Notes under the pieces: generated by a model
Seen by the model: the letters and a program-made list of their open reading frames with translations, nothing else
Database searches by the model: none
What the model was told of the DNA's origin: nothing
Origin: an uncultured Eubacteriales bacterium
GTDB lineage: Bacteria > Bacillota > Clostridia > Oscillospirales > Acutalibacteraceae
NCBI GenBank assembly: GCA_900315195.1
Contig: OMYD01000004.1
Coordinates: 1-55,103, forward strand
Direction: 5' to 3'
DNA: 55,103 nucleotides
Program-made: the position numbers and the translations under genes
In this document: positions 32,170 through 39,532 of the stretch, one piece after another
How positions within the stretch are numbered: position 1 is the stretch's first letter
How the letters are laid out: each line of letters begins with the position of its first letter

Positions 32170-35100
32170 TTATCCTATTCCGAATGAGCTGTTATTAGCG
32201 CAGCGGAAATAAATGTTATGTTTATTTTCGTCACCATCGCGCGCATAATCACCGTAGAAGAAGATTTCAACCTCATCAACTCTGCGCCAAAGCAGTCCTA
32301 TATAGCAGCTGCCGGCGGCATGGTGATATTGAAGCAAACTGTTGGTAAAACTGCTTTTGTTGATATTAGCAAGATCGCGTGTACCGCCCGATGCCGAAGC
32401 GTAATCTTTATATATATATCCGGTTGTGCCGTCTGTCAGCTTGATTTTATACCAATCGGAATTATAAAGCTTACCGTCAACAAATGTGAACTTAGTATTG
32501 TATGACATGGTAGTCAGAATTGAATATCCGGTACCCGCACCCGAACGCAAATTTACATCAGTCGCATTTACGTAACCCGATGCGCCTGCCGCTATGGTAC
32601 CTCCGCCGGAAGATGAGCCCAGAATAATGCTCTTCAGGGTGGAATCATTTGTAATAGCATACGCTCCAACGTTATAAGCAAAGCAAACCAGAGCGTCAAA
32701 CTGACGCTGATTAAACTTTACGTTATTTGAAGTAAGAAAACTGTTTGTGACCGTTGTATACGGACCGCCGTTTACCGTCTGGCACAAATAACCGTAGGCC
32801 TCGTTTTTAGTGAGATTGTTGTAGAACTGCTCGTTTCTGAGTACAACCTTGCCGTAACCCAGAGTAGGATCACCGGTAATGTAGTCAGCGGTAACCGAGG
32901 TAAGGAAACCCTCAAAATTGGCGATGAGATTAATAATGCCGTCACTTGCTCTTCTCTCACCAAGCACTGTTGTTGTAGTGTCGGTTGAGTTGGTAACAAA
33001 TACTTCTCCCTCACCGTCGTCGGCAGTTGTCGCGTAATCGGTTGAAGCGGTTTTTGAGTATGCCTTGATGTTCCATTTGCCCGATATTCCGAGTGTGTGG
33101 CTTCCGGACCAAACATATGTATTTCCGTCCTCAACCTTGTTTGAGGCGTTTACGGTGTATGATGTTGAACCGTTTGAAACCACAAAGCGAACTGCGGTGC
33201 GTGTTTTATCGGTAATTGCCTTGAAGGTTACGCCGGAATTCTTTGGAGCAGAATTTGGTGACGCGTAAACAAAACGGATATTTGCCGGAGCGGTAACGTG
33301 CAGCAGACAGGTTGACGCTCCTGAGCTTGTGTACGCGCTGATGGTAACATAACCGGTGCCCTTTGTATCTACTATTCCGTTGCTTACTGTCGCAATATTT
33401 GTATTTGACGAGCTCCAGCCGGCATTACTGTTATCGGAACGAAGCAGAACAGACTTTCCCGAAGCGATAGTCATCTCAGATGAGGATATGCCGGGGCCTG
33501 TTCCGGAACGAACGGTAATCGTGCAAGAAGCAGCGGATACCGAATTGCTTGCCGTAATCACAGCCGTTCCCACAGATTTGGCAGTAACTACACCGCTGCT
33601 GTTTACGATGGCAACAGAGGTGTTGGAACTTGTCCATGAAACTGTTGCGGAACCTGTCATGTTAATCGCGTAGCGACAGCCTACGTATGTTGTGGCGCTG
33701 CTTGCGCTGAGCTTGATCGCGCCGTCACCCTCTGTTACTTTAACAAGGCAGGTCGACGCGCCGTTGGAGTTATAAGCGCATATTGTAGCGTAGCCGATGC
33801 TTTTTGCCGTAACGGTACCGCCGCTTACGGTGGCGACCTTGGTATTTGAAGAAGACCAGTTAACACTTGTATTAGCGGTAAGTTTTACTGTTTTACCCAC
33901 AGCAATTGTAGCGTTTGCGGGAGAAATGCCGGTGGATGTGCCCTTATAAACCGTAAACCTGCATGTAGCTGTACCGCCGTTTTCGGAGGCGCTTATAATC
34001 GCGGTGCCTTCAGCCTTGGCGGTAACTATTCCGTTTTGATCTACCGCCGCGACAGCAGAGTTGTTGCTTGACCATGTGGGGTGCTCTGCCCCGTTTTGAC
34101 CCAAAGCATATTTACATCCCACATATGTAGACGTGAAAGTTGTTGAGAGTGTGATTTTCTTGGGAGTGATCTTAGTGGCATAAGTCTTATATATATATCC
34201 CGCTGTTCCGTCCGCAAGCTTTATGTTGTACCAATCGGAATTATAAAGGGTCTCACATATAAACGAAAACTGTGTATTTTCTCTCATTGTTGTGACAACC
34301 GAATAGCTTGTGCCCGGGCCCGAACGCAGATTGACATAATCCTCGTTTACATATCCTTTTAACTGCGTAGTAAGAACTACGGGAGAATAATCGACGACAC
34401 GAACAAGGCAGGCGGACTCGCCGCTTGATGATTTTGCTATGATTGAAGCGAACCCTATGTTTTTAGCCGTAACGGTACCTCCGCTGACGGCAGCAACATT
34501 TTCATTTGAAGAAATCCAGTTAACGCTTGTCTCAGCGCTGAGTTTTTCGGTGGCGCCTTTGATAAGAGTCAATGTTGTTCTGGATATTCCCGTTGAAGAA
34601 CCTGTGTTTACTGTAAACTTGCAGTAAGAGGATTCTCCGTTTTCAGAAATGCATACTGTAGTCGCGCCCGCCGCTTTAGCGGTAAGTATACCGCTTTGAT
34701 TAATAGCGGCGACATCGGTATTTGAACTTGACCAATTCGGTCTTACAGCGCCTGTCTGCCCGAATGCATATTTGCAGCCTACATTGGCTGAAGCATTGTT
34801 AGCGCTTAGTTTTATAACCAACGACTGAGACTGTTCGGTCACTTTCACAAGACAGGTTGACGCGCCGGATGAAGTATAGGCGCTGATAGTTGCATAACCG
34901 TTGTTTTTTGCTGTAACAATACCGCCGCTTACGGTAGCAACGTTATCGTTTGAAGAAACCCAGTTAACATTTGTTTTAGCGCTGAGTTTTGCGGTAGTGC
35001 CTTTGATAAGCGTCATTGATTTTTTTGATATTTCGGTTGAAGAACCCGACATTACAGTGAAGCTGCAGTAAGCAGTGTCTGAGTTTTCAGTGGCGCTGAT

Positions 35101-35595
35101 CGTTGTGGTACCTGCCGATTTGGCAGTAAGTACTCCGTTTTGATCAATTGTGGCAACAGATGTATTTGAGCTTGACCATCTGGGAGAAACCGCTCCGGTC
35201 TGCCAGAATGCGTACTGACATCCGACATATGCTGAAGCTTTGTCGGCGCATAGCTTAATTGAAGAAGTATTGTTAAATGAAACAAATTCATCTTTTACAT
35301 AACCGGATTTATTTGTTGTCAGTTCTTTGACTTTATACCATGCGCTGTTATAAACAGCTGATTCTTCAAAAACCACCTTGGTATTGACGCGCATGGCGGT
35401 TACAACCGAAAAATCCGTTCCTGCACCTGAGCGAAGAATGACATAATCGTCAGTGATGGTACCGCTGTTACCCTTCACTGGAGTTAAAGCAGCGGCATTA
35501 CCCTTAATCATCGGAACAGCGACCAAAATAACAGAGACTACAAGCAACACAATTAATACAATGCAAAGAATCCGCGCAAATAATTTGGACTTCAT
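32170..35595 (-). CDS. Secreted SH3/Ig-like repeat protein with a split GH24 lysozyme domain
   Basis: 1141 residues from ATG 35595 (AGGAAGG upstream). Order: signal/anchor segment about 10-30; SH3b about 46-106; two Ig-like (BIG2-type) double units at 111-254 and 259-401; SH3b at 414-472; two more double units at 478-622 and 626-768; an unassigned beta domain at 770-867; then a GH24 (T4-type) lysozyme from about 880. Catalytic Glu is E895 (NFEGF), with T911 in TLGYG and FDALVCFAYNVG at 966-977. The lysozyme is interrupted at about 1000 by a third SH3b (1005-1066) and resumes at 1072-1117 (GLLWRRVDEVEIFF). A peptidoglycan-binding and cleaving surface protein is inferred. Confidence 0.85.
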   Translation of the reverse strand: MKSKLFARILCIVLIVLLVVSVILVAVPMIKGNAAALTPVKGNSGTITDDYVILRSGAGTDFSVVTAMRVNTKVVFEESAVYNSAWYKVKELTTNKSGYVKDEFVSFNNTSSIKLCADKASAYVGCQYAFWQTGAVSPRWSSSNTSVATIDQNGVLTAKSAGTTTISATENSDTAYCSFTVMSGSSTEISKKSMTLIKGTTAKLSAKTNVNWVSSNDNVATVSGGIVTAKNNGYATISAYTSSGASTCLVKVTEQSQSLVIKLSANNASANVGCKYAFGQTGAVRPNWSSSNTDVAAINQSGILTAKAAGATTVCISENGESSYCKFTVNTGSSTGISRTTLTLIKGATEKLSAETSVNWISSNENVAAVSGGTVTAKNIGFASIIAKSSSGESACLVRVVDYSPVVLTTQLKGYVNEDYVNLRSGPGTSYSVVTTMRENTQFSFICETLYNSDWYNIKLADGTAGYIYKTYATKITPKKITLSTTFTSTYVGCKYALGQNGAEHPTWSSNNSAVAAVDQNGIVTAKAEGTAIISASENGGTATCRFTVYKGTSTGISPANATIAVGKTVKLTANTSVNWSSSNTKVATVSGGTVTAKSIGYATICAYNSNGASTCLVKVTEGDGAIKLSASSATTYVGCRYAINMTGSATVSWTSSNTSVAIVNSSGVVTAKSVGTAVITASNSVSAASCTITVRSGTGPGISSSEMTIASGKSVLLRSDNSNAGWSSSNTNIATVSNGIVDTKGTGYVTISAYTSSGASTCLLHVTAPANIRFVYASPNSAPKNSGVTFKAITDKTRTAVRFVVSNGSTSYTVNASNKVEDGNTYVWSGSHTLGISGKWNIKAYSKTASTDYATTADDGEGEVFVTNSTDTTTTVLGERRASDGIINLIANFEGFLTSVTADYITGDPTLGYGKVVLRNEQFYNNLTKNEAYGYLCQTVNGGPYTTVTNSFLTSNNVKFNQRQFDALVCFAYNVGAYAITNDSTLKSIILGSSSGGGTIAAGASGYVNATDVNLRSGAGTGYSILTTMSYNTKFTFVDGKLYNSDWYKIKLTDGTTGYIYKDYASASGGTRDLANINKSSFTNSLLQYHHAAGSCYIGLLWRRVDEVEIFFYGDYARDGDENKHNIYFRCANNSSFGIG
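33292..35265 (-). repeat. Four tandem-type Ig-like double units inside the lysozyme gene
   Basis: Four units of about 143-145 codons (protein 111-254, 259-401, 478-622, 626-768), each with Y/N-V-G-C-x-Y-A near the start, a W-S/T-S-x-N-x-x-V-A core, and S-T/A-C-L-V/L at the end. They arose by duplication, with an SH3b coded between units two and three. Confidence 0.75.
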
Positions 35596-35640
35596 AATCT
35601 CAACCTTCCTTTCCGAAATATAGCTCAATAAAGGATATCA

Positions 35641-36192
35641 TTAAAGATACCTGCCGAAAATCGTGTTTCTCAAACGCTGAACATAAAACCTGACAAATAC
35701 ATTTATTGACAAATCATACAGAACAAAAAACACATTACCCGCCAGCAAAAACACATACGGGAGATAAACTCCGAAAATGCTGAATTCCGAAGCCGGAATC
35801 TCAAGGATAAGGGTAACAACAAAGAACGAGGCCACAGCCGCCGCGTTAAACAAAAGCAGCTTAATAATCCAGCGAACAACCGCATTTTTTATTATGCGCT
35901 CAATAATATTTTTAAAAATCGGATAATAGCCGAAAAAAGCTATAAACATTACTACCGCCTCTTTGTCGCCCGATAAAAAGAACGAGAGAACAGCAGTAAC
36001 ACCGAATACTCCGAACGCCCATTTGCATTTATAATCTATTACAACGGCAATTGTGAGCAGACCCGCAAAGCACGGCAGAGCGTAGGTGCCTATGCGAAAC
36101 AAGCTTGTCACCATCATCAAAACAACCTCAAGGGCCGCTACGGCCGAGCAAAAAGCGAGGCAAAACGCGGGTTTTTGTATTGAATTCTTCAT
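35641..36192 (-). CDS. Small integral membrane protein linked to the J-domain gene
   Basis: 183 residues from ATG 36192, one base after the stop of the J-domain gene, so translation is probably coupled. Five or six hydrophobic segments, for example at about 13-30, 35-53, 58-80, 105-130 and 135-160, with an Arg-rich C-terminus. No family motif was recognised. The tight linkage makes it a likely partner of the J-domain and DUF5685-like proteins. Confidence 0.7.
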   Translation of the reverse strand: MKNSIQKPAFCLAFCSAVAALEVVLMMVTSLFRIGTYALPCFAGLLTIAVVIDYKCKWAFGVFGVTAVLSFFLSGDKEAVVMFIAFFGYYPIFKNIIERIIKNAVVRWIIKLLLFNAAAVASFFVVTLILEIPASEFSIFGVYLPYVFLLAGNVFFVLYDLSINVFVRFYVQRLRNTIFGRYL

Positions 36193-36193
36193 A

Positions 36194-36811
36194 TCAGCAG
36201 CCCGAATGGCAGCAGCTGCACAGGCAGTCGGCGCACATATACGCGGCACAGATATCACAGCAAGAACAGCCTGTGGAATTAGCGGGGGTTCCGTTTGAGG
36301 TATTATAACCGCCGTAATTGTAGCTGCGCTGACCGTTCATGTTATTCATTGCCGCTCTGTACTCCTGATTACTCGGATCCATATTGCAGGCAGTGGTAAA
36401 ATACTCGTTTGCCTGATTGCTCCATCCCTTGCGGAATGCGCACATACCTTTAAGATAATGCCATTCAGCGGTGCGGTTGCCCTCGGGAGTACTGTCGAGA
36501 ACCTGCTCGGCTTCTTTTATCATGTTGCGCTGAATATAGATTCGCACGCTGTAAAACTGCGACGAGGAGCCGTTTGAAGAATAGCTGCTTCCTCCGCCCG
36601 TGGAGCCTGTCCCCTTGCCCTTCTGGCGCATATTGTTTATTTCGTCATACGCCTCGTTTATTTCCTTCATCTTCTGCTCTGCCAAATCGGCAAGAGGGCT
36701 GTTGGCGTAATTATCGGGATGATATTTTTTCGCAAGATCTCGGTAAGCTTTTTTTATTTCCTCATCTGAGGCGTTTGGCGAAACACCGAGAACTTCATAA
36801 GGATTGTTCAT
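36194..36811 (-). CDS. J-domain protein with a cysteine-rich C-terminal tail
   Basis: 205 residues from ATG 36811 (GGAGGAG upstream). J-domain at about 3-62 with HPD at 31-33, so it should stimulate an Hsp70 partner. A Gly/Ser linker precedes a TPR-like helical region (about 93-160). The tail from 182 to 205 has ten cysteines in 24 residues (C182, C184, C185, C188, C193, C196, C198, C200, C201, C205), perhaps for metal binding or membrane attachment by acylation. There is no DnaJ zinc-finger core, so this is a specialised co-chaperone. It overlaps the DUF5685-like gene by 17 bases. Confidence 0.85.
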   Translation of the reverse strand: MNNPYEVLGVSPNASDEEIKKAYRDLAKKYHPDNYANSPLADLAEQKMKEINEAYDEINNMRQKGKGTGSTGGGSSYSSNGSSSQFYSVRIYIQRNMIKEAEQVLDSTPEGNRTAEWHYLKGMCAFRKGWSNQANEYFTTACNMDPSNQEYRAAMNNMNGQRSYNYGGYNTSNGTPANSTGCSCCDICAAYMCADCLCSCCHSGC

Positions 36812-37658
36812 TTTTCTTCTCCTCCAAGCGGTAAACAACCGTGTTTTGCTTTGCCGGAAAACCGTAAAGCATCATATTATCAAAGATGCCCTTAAAATCT
36901 ACAATGGTAATCAAGTTATAAGCGTCATAAGCGCGGGCAAGCGACTGATTAAGCAATTCGGTCTGAAATTCTTTGATATTGACATCGTTCATGTTTTTAA
37001 AAGGATTAAAGTTATTCCTCTTTATATCCTTTTCCAAATCATCGGCGGCGTCAATCAGATATATCCACCTGCCGAGCTGATATCCGAATTCATAAAAAAC
37101 GCGTTTTTGCACATCATCTTTTGCTTCAAGTGAGAGCACCGTTCCAAGCATGTTTGCGGTAGGATGAGCCGCAATATCAATATCAGCGTCACCCTGAGCC
37201 TCGACTTCATTCTGAGCCTTCATCATTTCGGCAACGGGGGCTTCAAGCTCAGGGAACCTTTTTGCCGCCTTTTTATGCCATCTGCCGAAAAACGGTTTTA
37301 TAAGACGAACAGCGATTCTTTTAAAAAATCCGCTGTCAGTCAAATCATCCTTTAGCTTATAGTAAGCGGAGATTACCGTTAACGCCGACGCTTTACTGTA
37401 GCTTTCGTCACCGCAGTGCGCGTACTGACATTTTTTCAGGGGATTAAACTTGCATCTGCCTTTATCGAAGCCCTTGCAGGAACGTTCAAGCGACATAAGC
37501 AGCATTGCGTAAAATGTACAGTCATAGCTCAATGCCATTCGGGCAAGAAACGAATAATCCTTGCCCAACTGCTTGCAAAGCCCGCAGTATACAGCCTTAT
37601 AAGCTTCATATTCACGCACCAAAAGCTCGCTTTTTTGAACCCGCAAATACCCGAACAT
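36795..37658 (-). CDS. DUF5685-like protein with isoprenoid-synthase-like Asp motifs
   Basis: 287 residues. The protein is all-helical in appearance and begins [12 protein letters not shown], with an early C25-x2-C28 and further cysteines at 47, 61, 69, 77 and 82. DDLTD at 104-108 matches the DDxxD motif, and DAADDLEKD at 203-211, preceded by [11 protein letters not shown] and followed by NPF, resembles the second Asp motif of squalene/phytoene synthases. This likeness is inference; catalytic activity is not shown. First gene of a coupled unit with the J-domain and membrane genes; a consensus promoter lies upstream. Confidence 0.75.
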   Translation of the reverse strand: MFGYLRVQKSELLVREYEAYKAVYCGLCKQLGKDYSFLARMALSYDCTFYAMLLMSLERSCKGFDKGRCKFNPLKKCQYAHCGDESYSKASALTVISAYYKLKDDLTDSGFFKRIAVRLIKPFFGRWHKKAAKRFPELEAPVAEMMKAQNEVEAQGDADIDIAAHPTANMLGTVLSLEAKDDVQKRVFYEFGYQLGRWIYLIDAADDLEKDIKRNNFNPFKNMNDVNIKEFQTELLNQSLARAYDAYNLITIVDFKGIFDNMMLYGFPAKQNTVVYRLEEKKNEQSL

Positions 37659-37687
37659 ATATTTCCCCTTATAATCATATTGTTCTT

Positions 37688-37716
37688 ATTATACAATATT
37701 TTGATAGAATGTGCAA
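37688..37716 (-). promoter_or_regulatory. Promoter of the DUF5685/J-domain operon
   Basis: On the minus strand TTGCAC (37711-37716), 17 bases, TATAAT (37688-37693), 30 bases before the start codon. No clear terminator was seen from here to 28477, so it may drive a long polycistron. Confidence 0.75.
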
Positions 37717-37815
37717 GTAGCTGATATAAAAAATTTCGAAAATAGAATTATTTTATTGTTTATGTATGATAACATAGAATTGTGAAAGAAATGTGAAGAA
37801 AGCTGATGTACCGCG

Positions 37816-38376
37816 ATGAATGTTTACGATTTTGACAAAACTATATACGACGGCGATTCTACGGCAGGTTTTTATCTGTTTGCGATGAAGCGCCATAAAA
37901 AAATTATTTTTCTCGGTCCGTCGCTGTTCGGCGCGGTAATGAAATTTTATGTGTTTAAAAAAGGAACTAAAACACAGTTCAAGGAAGTAATGTACCGGTT
38001 TCTGCGCTACTGTGATATTGAAAAGGACGTTTCCGATTATTGGCAAGTAAAGGAAAAGAATATAAAACGATACTACCTTAATCAACAGCGGCCGGACGAT
38101 GTTGTTATATCGGCTTCATCGTATTTTTTGCTGAAACCTATCTGCGAAAAACTGGGAATAAAACATCTTATCGCCTCAAATGTCGACCCCTTTACGGGAA
38201 AGTATATCGGAGAAAACTGTCACGGAAAAGAAAAAGTCCGCCGTTTCCGTGAGGAATTCGGCGAAACCGAAATAGAATCCTTTTATTCCGACAGTCACAG
38301 CGACGACCCGATGGCAGAAATCTCTAAAAAGGCTTATTTGATTAAAGGCGAAGAAATAAAAGACTGGAACACCTAA
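37816..38376 (+). CDS. HAD-family phosphatase (phosphoserine phosphatase-like)
   Basis: 186 residues. HAD motif I DFDKTIYDGDST at the N-terminus (nucleophile D5, D7), motif II Ser in VISASS near 98, motif III Lys in the HGKEK region and motif IV SDSHSDDPM near 155-163. The helical cap between motifs I and II fits class IB. Substrate unknown. The ribosome binding site is weak. A MITE-like repeat begins at its stop codon. Confidence 0.85.
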   Translation: MNVYDFDKTIYDGDSTAGFYLFAMKRHKKIIFLGPSLFGAVMKFYVFKKGTKTQFKEVMYRFLRYCDIEKDVSDYWQVKEKNIKRYYLNQQRPDDVVISASSYFLLKPICEKLGIKHLIASNVDPFTGKYIGENCHGKEKVRRFREEFGETEIESFYSDSHSDDPMAEISKKAYLIKGEEIKDWNT

Positions 38377-38536
38377 TACTATTATCCAATAATACACTTT
38401 AACATCTGTTGCGTTAAATTCTGCATAACTGCGTTGTCGCCCTCGGAATCCGTCAGGATTCCTGTGTCCTCCGCCTTGTCCTGCAAAATTTTCCGCTAAC
38501 ACCTGTTTTAAAGCGTTTTAAATGAAAATAGTATAA
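38376..38536. repeat. MITE-like element
   Basis: About 160 bases with imperfect terminal inverted repeats: the left end (ATACTATT, then CACTTTAACATCTGTT) aligns with the reverse complement of the right end (ATACTATT, then CGCTTTAAAACAGGTGTT). The centre holds the palindrome GGAATCC-GTCA-GGATTCC. It has no coding capacity and abuts the stop codon of the HAD gene. Confidence 0.6.
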
Positions 38537-38540
38537 AAAT

Positions 38541-38577
38541 CGGACAGACAGCCCGCTAAACTGTCTGCCCGATAATT
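38541..38577. terminator. Bidirectional terminator
   Basis: CGGACAGACAG (38541-38551) pairs with CTGTCTGCCCG (38561-38571); T/A runs lie on both sides. It separates the HAD gene from the convergent Cys-rich protein gene. Confidence 0.8.
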
Positions 38578-38612
38578 TTTTGGGGTAAACGCTCTGCCCC
38601 GCTATTTAATAA

Positions 38613-39464
38613 TCAGCCGCAGCGGCAGTCGAACGCCGTTTCGCTTCCGTCACTGTCCTGAGTGTTTGGCGGAAAGAACGCATCGGTAGGAAATTCAATT
38701 TTACTGAAAGCCTCGCAGGGATCGTCACTGCGGTCGTCGCATTCTTTTCGCGGCATACAGAAATCGTAAGACGGCAGCATAAGCTGAACACTGCGCGATA
38801 ATGTTGTAATTGAGAACAGACCGATTGTCGTTTTAACCTGCTGATTCTCCGGAGCTACTAAATCTCCGCCGATAAAATCCGCGACATTTTCAGGAACAAA
38901 CGGAACAATAGGCGCTGTTGTAACGGGTCTGAGCGCCGCCGCGAGAGCAACCGGATTTGAAACCTGAACGTTAGCAACCGGCAGCGAGCTGTTATATCCC
39001 CTGCAGCAGTCCAGCTCGGAAGGGTCTATTACGTCGGTGCTGTCGCTTGAAAAACGCTTTACGCAGCCGTCGCTGCCGTACAGCACAACTCGCTTTGAGG
39101 ACACTGCAATACCCGTAATGGATGTGGGGAGCGCTCCCGTGGCCGTATACACCTCGCAGCAGCAAAGGAAATAAAAGGTTTCGTCCACAGAATAGTAGCC
39201 TCTGTTAAACGCGACGCTGTCAACATCAACGGTAGCCGTAATAACGCTGACTCGCGTTACACGCACCGATGTAGCGGTGTCAATCAGCGCTTGGTTTTCA
39301 CCGGTAAAAAAGACCGTAATGTCGCGCAGGCAATCCTTTGCTCCGCAGCTGTCATAGATTCTGGGCACTTCAAGACAAACAGGCTCAAAATCGATTGATT
39401 CTTCAGCGCCGCTGTCGGGCGTTTCGGCCGTTGTCTGTTCAGCGCCGACTAATGTTTCAGACAT
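38613..39464 (-). CDS. Cysteine-rich protein of unknown function
   Basis: 283 residues, no signal peptide or membrane segment. After an acidic N-terminal 25 residues comes CLEVPRIYDSC and a C-x-x-x-x-C step, then beta-rich sequence with paired cysteines (CCCE, CC, DFCMPRKEC and a final CRC). About 15 cysteines in total. The pattern recalls cysteine-rich spore-coat or exosporium proteins of Clostridia, but no specific family is claimed. The ribosome binding site GGAGG is part of a terminator-like stem (39470-39526). Confidence 0.65.
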   Translation of the reverse strand: MSETLVGAEQTTAETPDSGAEESIDFEPVCLEVPRIYDSCGAKDCLRDITVFFTGENQALIDTATSVRVTRVSVITATVDVDSVAFNRGYYSVDETFYFLCCCEVYTATGALPTSITGIAVSSKRVVLYGSDGCVKRFSSDSTDVIDPSELDCCRGYNSSLPVANVQVSNPVALAAALRPVTTAPIVPFVPENVADFIGGDLVAPENQQVKTTIGLFSITTLSRSVQLMLPSYDFCMPRKECDDRSDDPCEAFSKIEFPTDAFFPPNTQDSDGSETAFDCRCG

Positions 39465-39469
39465 ATAAA

Positions 39470-39526
39470 AAACCTCCGTAGTTAAGTATAGAACAGATAA
39501 ACTGTACTACCATACTATGGAGGTTT
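39470..39526 (-). terminator. Terminator-like stem whose 3' arm is the next gene's ribosome binding site
   Basis: On the minus strand AAACCTCC-A-TAGT (39514-39526) pairs with ACTA-C-GGAGGTTT (39470-39482), 12 bp with one mismatch, followed by TTT. It starts seven bases after the serine-hydrolase stop. The GGAGG of the 3' arm is the Shine-Dalgarno sequence of the gene at 39464. Confidence 0.65.
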
Positions 39527-39532
39527 GATGTT

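Noticed and set aside
33292..35265. Tandem repeat array, considered as CRISPR or VNTR
   Set aside because: The repeats are long, diverged and in frame; they code for Ig-like units of one protein. No CRISPR array exists in the window.
37816..37846. HAD gene as part of the DUF5685 operon
   Set aside because: It is on the opposite strand with its own direction of transcription; only the spacer is shared.
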